A stretch of 64,000 nt of DNA. Source: Sphagnum compactum. Taxonomy: Eukaryota > Bryophyta > Sphagnopsida > Sphagnales. Position numbers and translations under genes: made by a program. The notes under the pieces are model-generated. The model saw only the letters and a list, made by a program, of their open reading frames with translations, was not told the origin of the DNA and made no database searches. The DNA lies in the NCBI GenBank assembly GCA_965153455.1, contig OZ234501.1, forward strand, positions 12,462,001-12,526,000, in the 5' to 3' direction. Shown piece after piece: positions 56,937-64,000 of this stretch (the first letter of the stretch is position 1; each line of letters begins with the position of its first letter).

Positions 56937-59900
56937 TTCAAACTTCAAACAAAAAAAACACACACACACCTTCGAGTGCAAGTTCATGTTAGAACATGTA
57001 TGGGTGTTCCCTTGGGTTTTGCCTAGGGATTCAAGAGTCAAGACTTCACTCTTTGGAAAGCTACATATTAGAGCTTTGGACTACTCCTTTTTATCCACCA
57101 TTCCTCCTTTTTTTTTTTCTTTTCTTTTCCTCTCATATATAAGACTTTCAATCTAAAAACTCAATGCATTGTATGTAGGTGAACACATTAAAAGTCCCCC
57201 TATTTCCCCTTCTTTCCCCCTCTTTCCCTTTTTTTTTTTTTGATTGTGATTTTCCTCTTGGTTGCCTTCCCACACTTTTTTTTACTTTATATAATAGTGT
57301 GCTCAATGTTATTGTTTGTGGTGCATGTCCATGAAATCCAATTTTAGGGTTTCATATTGCTCATATTCCCTCCTTCCTTACCTGAACATTGGTTGACACA
57401 ATTCCACTTCCTAGTTACCACCCCCAAATCCCATACTTAAAAGACAAAATAGGCCCCCTCAATTTTTGGGTCATCCTCTGACATTTTTGGGATTTGGAGT
57501 GTTTAAAAAACAACCATCCTTATAAAAAGGATGGTTTCTAGTTACTACCCCATACAATTAAGAAACTTATTAGGTAGCCTTTCGAAAAAGGAATTTGTAG
57601 GAAAGGCTAACAACCACTTTACTTTCTTATATTTTAGTGGAGCTTTCCTTAGATAACTCCTCACTCCTCTCACTTGCACAACAACTTGCATTTTAAGAGA
57701 TTCCCAAATCTACAAAGAGAACTGGGGAATAGGCCAAAAGTGAACTCAACCACAAAGCCTCCATTTATTTACCCAAACAAACAAAAGCCACACTCCTCAA
57801 ACTCCCACCACCCCTTCATCCCAATGGCCAAGGTGGTGGAAGCGTGGGGCTTTTGGTTCATTCATAAAGATCCACACATGTGGCTATTTAACTAGTCTTT
57901 TGTTGTCCTATGTTGTAACTTGCTACTAAGTTATTATCATCTACATTTCCCTCTAGTAAACTTGTATGGTTTCTACAAGTCTACCCTAGTTACACCTTTC
58001 AAAGTTACCCTCTAACTCATTTGGCAAAAGACCCATTGTTAGAGACACCCACCTCCCATTCATAAAAAACCTAGGTATTGATGTTTCATCCAATTATCTA
58101 TTAGGGGTATTAAGGGTATTTGAGATTTACTTAAATGACTAGGCTTAATTGTTTTAAGAGGTACATCAACTATTTTTGTAGTTTTGAAGCATATGGAAAA
58201 TCCACAAGAGCTAAGGTGTCTTTTTTAAGGGTTTGACAAGACAATTCAAAACATCAATATCATCAACATTCATTTTAGTGTATTTGAAATAGTTATACTT
58301 GATGTTTTGCAACACCAAACATATGGTTTCATGAAGTTGGTTTGGAACATGGTTTATCTTATATGATTGGGAATGTGAAATAGACTGCATGGGGATTCCA
58401 ATTTAAGGAGAAAAATCCAATTTTCATTTTTCAGCTTTAATAAATAAGTTGACTTCAAACATATGGTTTTTGAAGTCGGTCCATATTCAAAATTCATATT
58501 TAGCATTTCAATTTTGGTCCCAATTTAAAGAGATTTGTAAACAAATGGTAATATCAAGCATGAGATCTGACCCCAAAAAAACAATTAATTTCATTTTAGT
58601 TAGATGAATTTTAAATTTATCACCTTCAATTAAAATAGATTTCATTATAATCAACTACTTTATGAACATCATCAACCTTATGGTTTTTTCTTTTTTCTTT
58701 TTTCCGGATTACTCCTCAATGGTTGTCAATTGAAAAAAAAAAAAAAAAACATTATGGGAATGGAGAATAATATTGTGGAAGCCTCCTCCTCATCCATGTA
58801 AACTCCACCAAAAAAAAATTAGGGCTGGCCTCATTGTTCGTCTCAATGGTTCAAACTTCAAAGCATGATGAGTTTGCACTGGGAATGAGTCCGTGATGCT
58901 TGCTAAACCCCAAATACTAAATCTCAGATTCGGTGCATTGTTGTGATGTGGGATACTGAAGGGGCAGGTTTGCATCGATATATGCAAACAATTTGTTTGG
59001 GGAGTCCTCATGCCGTTGTTCTTCATGAAAGTTTTATGTTCTTATGTACGAAAGAACCCTTTTCTCTTATTCCATCCCCAATTTTTACTTGGGGTGACTT
59101 GCTTTAGCCTCGTGACACCATTGCCCCCAGGCATTCTTGAATAATTTATTACTCAAAGCTGCTTAAAATGACAAAAGGATGAGTGCCTTGCCTAGCTAGG
59201 GAGCTATAGTCCTAAATAAGAACCTTTTTAATAAGGTCTTGCTAGATGTAAACCAAAAATAGGCAACCCAATTGGAACTCAGGCCCTTAAATTTGAAACC
59301 TTCAATGCCCTTCTAATGCTGTTTTTGCCCACGAAAGGGCAACAAAAAAAAACTTGTGAGACCATTCAAATGCAAAAGGCAAGTTTTTGTTTTTTTTTCA
59401 AACTTTCAATGTGAAGGGTAGGATTAAAAACTTCACATAGTTTTAATGCTTAAATGATACGATTATTAATTGACACAAAGGTTCAATCCTCTACTCTCCA
59501 AGATCTATACCGTCCTCGCCTTGGATTAGTGCAGGGGACGATTAGGCCACGGCAGGATCCTTGATGTAACTAATGATAAAGCATTTTTTACACTTGAAAA
59601 TTTTGTAGCCTTTGAAAAAAAACCGTAGCAATATTTGGAACAAGATTCCACATCATTGGCCCTTCAAAGTTAAGGCCTAATTGGAAGGGTTCACTAGGTA
59701 AAGTGGTCCTCCAAAGTCATCATAAGTAAGTCATGGCAAGGAATTTGGAGAAATTGCCGAGTGTATTTGGAGAGCACCTTATATACATCAAAAGAGGAGG
59801 GATATTATGCCTATTCCACAAACTACCAGCTTGTCGTCCTAGGCCCCTTATGTTGGGATTGCCCTCACCCTCGGACTTCACCCTACATGGATTAACTTGA

Positions 59901-59999
59901 GTTAAGGAGCACGGGTTTCTGAACATTGACTATGTAAGATTAGGAGATGGGTAGGTTGGAGAATTGCTACCAACTGACCATGGGATCCAATGGTAAAGG

Positions 60000-60021
60000 T
60001 TTAGGGTTTAGGGTTTAGGGG
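60000..60021 (+). repeat. Telomere-like motif (TTTAGGG)3
   Basis: Three perfect heptamers. Confidence 0.9.
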
Positions 60022-62031
60022 TCATTCATTGTGGTCACATGAGAGCAAAGGTACTACAAATTTTGACATGACTGAGAGAGTTGATGTAAATGTGTGGTTG
60101 TATTGTTAGGAATGAGCATTCCCAAATTCCAAGAGAGATTGATCAGTAAATCACTCAATCAATCAATCAATCAATCTGTTGCTTTGTCCCAATTAGAATC
60201 CATGATGGACAGAAGTTTTTAGGACCCACAAATTGAGAGAGAGAGAGAGAGAGAGAGCTACCTGCCCTGAGTGCCTGCAAGCATGTCCGGGTTTTCTGGC
60301 AGCTCTGAAAGCTCGGGTCTAGCACCTCCTGAGTCCTGAGTCCTGAGTCCTTCCAGCTTACTGTTTGTTTTTTTCCTGTTCTCTTGAAAACATAACTGTT
60401 TTCTTGAAATTCTTGGGAGAAGCTAGAGAGAAGAGCCAATTGTAGTAAAATTCAACACATTTTATCCTCTTTTGTCTCTTCACTCCTCTTCTCCGTTGCC
60501 AGCTGCAAACACCATAACTCATTTCATGTAATAAAAAGTTGAATCCTATTTGTGCCCAACAAAAAACAATAACAAAAATTGAATCCTTTTTTACATACTT
60601 AAACTCTCTTTTTCTCTCTCTCTCTCTCTCTCATCAGGAATTGAAAAACTTTGTCAATGGCTTTTGTTGTTGTTGTCCTTCTTCTTGTTCTTCTTCTTGG
60701 TAATGAACAATGCATGGGATTTTTATCAGCCTCAAAAATGCAGCCTAGAAGTTGAAGCAAATTGCAGCAAGTGATCACTTGTATATGTGAAACTGTTTTC
60801 ATATGGATTGGTGGAAGATAATTTGGGATTAGTTCCACATATATTGTTTCATGCTTCCAACCAAACTTGGGAATTTCCACACCTCATTGTATCCATATGC
60901 ATATATATTCAGGGTGCATCTTGCAAGGAGATCCAAGTGGTGCATATCTCACTCATTTCAAGGAATATAGAGATCTAAGGGTCATTTTGTCATCCTTGTG
61001 ATTTTCCCGAAAATTTCATATGAGTTTCATCCATGACTGAATTTGAGAAGTAAACCAACATTTCTCCAAATTTCCTCCATTGTCTTGAACGATCGTTGGA
61101 TGAATATTGGAACTGTGAAAAGGCTCTTAAGTTGCTTTTTTGGCATTACAACAGGTGTTTTATTCTCTTTTTTTTCCTTTTGGGGCAATAAAAAAATTCC
61201 TTTGCAACAAGGTGCAAGGGATTTTTGTGGAAATAATGTGCAAAAGTCACCAGATTTTGAGGGGAAAAAAATCCTGCAATTGCCATATTTAGACAATGGG
61301 TTCCAAGCTCTGACAGGTTGCCAAAATATGAGAAGATTTCTTAAAGTTTTGCACTTTCCTCTCTGGCCTGTAGCCAAATTTGGCTAATTCCTCTTGTGGA
61401 TGATCACCAGGGTGGCCACATCACAAAAGTGCAAACAAAAAAGAAAAAAAAAACAAAACAAAAAACCAGTCTCACCCACAACACTCAAAAAACTCATGAA
61501 CTTCCTAGCCTAGAGTATGTTAATTTCCATGGCCAGCACGAGTGATTTTCAGCCTCTTACTACCCACATAGTAAATACAGCTTCATTTTGAAGATGGACT
61601 CAGAGAAAACTCCACAATGAGATTTTGAAGGCAACCGAAGTTGTGTCAATTTACTGCAAAACCAAACTTACTAGAGTGACAAGAATTGAGTGCAAAGTTC
61701 ATAAAACCTTAGAGTCACTCAATCCCAGTTTTGGGCCCATCACCAGCTTCATCACGAATATAACCAGTGGCTAGCTGCCATGGAGAGAGAATGATGTTGT
61801 TGGGTGTTGATCAAAGAACATAATACTACTTACTACTCTCTACCCAAATCTCCATCAAACAATTCTACCAAAAATCTGTGTCCTGAGTATCTGCCACATA
61901 ATTTCTGGAAGCAATGGACTCAAGACTCAGTAGGAAGACTCACTCAGTCGTAACATGATAATTTTACCTCCCAAATCATCACCCTCACGTTAAGCTGAAT
62001 GGGTTTTGCTATGCTTCTCTATGACCAAGAT

Positions 62032-62050
62032 GTTTAGGGTTTAGGGTTTA
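62032..62050 (+). repeat. Telomere-like motif (TTTAGGG)n
   Basis: Two and a half heptamers. Confidence 0.85.
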
Positions 62051-62227
62051 CACATATACTAAACTAGTGCTCTTGTCAATCAAAAGAGCTGCTGGCCTGA
62101 GCTCAGTAAAGCTCTGAAAAAAAACATTGCAACAAAAATCAGTTGCACTGCATCAGACGAATACCCAGGTAGAATAGAATTAAAAGAGTGTGTACAGTCC
62201 ACTGATTATAGTGAGCTCTCCTGTGAA

Positions 62228-62628
62228 CTAACAGTTGTAGAAATGACCTTGAATCCATGGATCCAGGCAATCTTTAGGACTACATGATGAGCCATACAAC
62301 AAGAGGTAACCCACTTCTGTTTGATTCATGGCCATGCCAGAGAATGATGCCATTACAGCATTAAACTCCTGGTAAATTTCTGTCTCAACATTGCATTCAG
62401 GACTCACTGTAAATGCAATCTGAAATTGCCTTCAGACTTTTAACCCTAAATCATCAAAGGATCTAGCAACCCAAGAAAAATTGCTGTACACTAGTTAAGA
62501 GATGGAGATTGAAGCTGCACTGGAAAGCAACATACCCGGATTGATTGAGGAGAGGAAAACACATTGCATACAACCACTTTCATGTCCAGAAATCTCAATA
62601 ATTTACTTGTCCACAGCTTGATCTCCAT
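62228..62628 (-). CDS. Speculative small two-exon ORF (94 residues)
   Basis: No family is recognised. Exon 62536-62628 reads MEIKLWTSKLLRFLDM onward. A 116-bp candidate intron (62420-62535) has GTATGT at the donor and CAATTTCAG at the acceptor and keeps the frame. Exon 62228-62419 contains ECNVE, GYLLLYGSSC, DCLDPW and ends YNC. Four Cys lie in the second half and there is no clear signal peptide or membrane segment. The intron length is close to that of MYB intron 1. The open run could be chance in this composition. A further T-rich acceptor (TTTTTTTTCAG) lies downstream near 62120, so other exons are possible. Confidence 0.2.
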
Positions 62629-63322
62629 CTTATGTCTTCACATCTTTGCATCAAATTCTTCGATGTTGAGAAAAATTATACATGAATCTACAAAAGATGA
62701 TGGAATTTCGACATGAAACATTCTTCACAACTTTGTGCAAAAATCTACAAAAAGCTCATGGATATTAGATTCATTTATGTGGGTATGCTTCATTTTGTGT
62801 CATCAATTTTCTCCATTGACCAAAAGTGTTGATTAATTCAATACTTTTGGTCAATTCCATTCTTGAGTTTTTAAATTTGACCATGTTGTTAATGTTCATC
62901 CACATCATTCAGGTTCGCCCATTGTGACCAATCACATTTGTGTCTTTATTGTTGTCCATGAACACAATTCCACCCATCCAATTGTAGCCACATCAAGCCA
63001 ATTACATTTGTGAAACACGTCATACATCCACAATGCAATTTTTAAATTTAAATTTTCATCCAATAAATTTGGTTTGATTTATGTGTTTACATTTTATCAT
63101 TTTATGGAGGATTGCATATTTATGGTCAACTTCATCCATGAATAATCTTTTGTTCATTTGTATGTTTCATTGTTACCCTTAGTTCAAGGTTATGTTTTCA
63201 ATCCATCTTGTACAACCAAAATGATTTGACAATCTATTCCCAACCAATGTTTTTTTCTTGGCAAAAACATCACCAATTTTTTTTCAAATTTTTGGGTCAA
63301 TATTCATAAGCTTGGATTTCAA
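62629..63322. other. AT-rich intergenic DNA
   Basis: Nothing recognisable. Confidence 0.4.
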
Positions 63323-63343
63323 GGGGGGGGGGGGGGGGGGGGG
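63323..63343 (+). repeat. G21 homopolymer
   Basis: Twenty-one uninterrupted G. Confidence 0.95.
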
Positions 63344-64000
63344 ATGGACTTTTCACCTAAATTTGATTATGGCAAACTATGCCACATCGGATTTGGTACC
63401 TCACTCCAAGATCTATCACCTTTAAAGTGATGCCCTCACATTGTCACTTCACCAAATATTGCTTTAATAGTGGGACCATATCACCATCTTCTACCTTTAC
63501 ACTCATAGATTTTCACCCCTTTATGCCTTTTGATCTAAGTCATTTGCCAAATCAATCTTACTTGTGTAAGGTTCCTTTCAATACTCATTCTCCCACTTGT
63601 AGGAGGAGATTGCCAAACCTAATTCTCATTTCTAATATGTATGTGTAAATTGTGACTCGTGAATTTGTGAGGCTTAAACACTAAGTGAGTTTCAAAAGCT
63701 TTGGGGGTGGGAGTAAGGCTTTAAGCATTTAATTTTACAATTATACAATGCATTGAATGAATGTTTGTTAGGTTTGAAGGTGTGTTCACGATATGGTGTA
63801 CACAAAAATCAATCATAGTTTGACAAGTTTTATTATAACATTTTATTTATATGACTCTTTAAATATTTGGAAAAACATTTGTGGTAGAAATATGGAATTA
63901 AAGATGAATAACATTCTAAGCTCTCATTATGTTATGATAAGGTTGATAATTATGATCTTTTTAAAGTTATAAAACGTTTTCCCATTGAAGATGTAATCGA
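63344..64000. other. AT-rich intergenic DNA to window end
   Basis: One 89-codon plus-strand open frame (63379-63648) without family features; no gene accepted. Confidence 0.35.

Larger units (their letters stand above)
56937..62227. other. Intergenic; no gene accepted
   Basis: Open frames on both strands at 61027-61387 lack family features. It includes (AATC)n at 60155-60176, (GA)n at 60235-60257, (CT)n at 60614-60632, a (CTGAGTC)3 run at 60328-60350, and two telomere-like runs. Confidence 0.4.

Noticed and set aside
61027-61387. Open frames of about 115 codons on both strands over the same 350 bp
   Set aside because: No motif on either strand; coincidence from low stop density is more likely than two genes.
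1-64000. CRISPR arrays, rRNA or tRNA genes, prokaryotic operon features
   Set aside because: None seen; introns, MITEs and plant retroelements show that this is plant nuclear DNA.

Overview
The window looks like a gene-poor, AT-rich stretch of a land-plant nuclear genome. The evidence is one intron-containing R2R3-MYB gene, Ty3/gypsy and hAT transposon remains, MITE-type repeats, many microsatellites and short Arabidopsis-type telomere motifs (TTTAGGG). The transposon proteins recall families I associate with seed-free plants (bryophytes, lycophytes, ferns), but that is an impression from memory and the species cannot be fixed from this sequence.

Layout. 0.5-1.4 kb: integrase remnant of one Ty3/gypsy lineage (minus strand). 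2.2-8.6 kb: a second, more complete but decayed Ty3/gypsy element (minus strand) with Gag zinc knuckles, protease, reverse transcriptase, RNase H and integrase in the usual order. 9.9-11.7 kb: dispersed repeats and a Tourist-like MITE with TAA target duplications. 13.5-16 kb: a broken hAT transposase (plus strand). 16.9-18.6 kb: a tandem pair of a ~300-bp repeat, a Stowaway-like MITE with TA flanks, and a second Tourist-like MITE. 18.6-29.5 kb: mostly featureless, with a perfect 44-bp tandem duplication and fragments of another repeat family. 29.5-32.6 kb: the MYB gene (minus strand), the only convincing host gene. 33-64 kb: intergenic DNA holding microsatellites, a second Stowaway-like copy, a 443-bp foldback element, a small strong stem-loop, long G and C homopolymers, a truncated Tourist-like MITE, telomere-like motifs and one speculative two-exon small ORF.

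Function. The MYB gene belongs, by its repeats and its C-terminal FIDFLGVGA, to the MYB52/54/56/105/117 type (subgroup 21). It is unusually long (about 668 residues) because of Gln, Ser, Ala, Asn and acidic tracts. Three features suggest post-transcriptional control: a 54-codon upstream ORF in the same frame as the main ORF, a first intron that is a multiple of three and free of stops inside repeat R2, and a tandem pair of small inverted repeats just after the stop codon. The transposon genes all carry stops or frameshifts and look dead. I did not find tRNA, rRNA or CRISPR features, and LTR boundaries could not be defined by eye.
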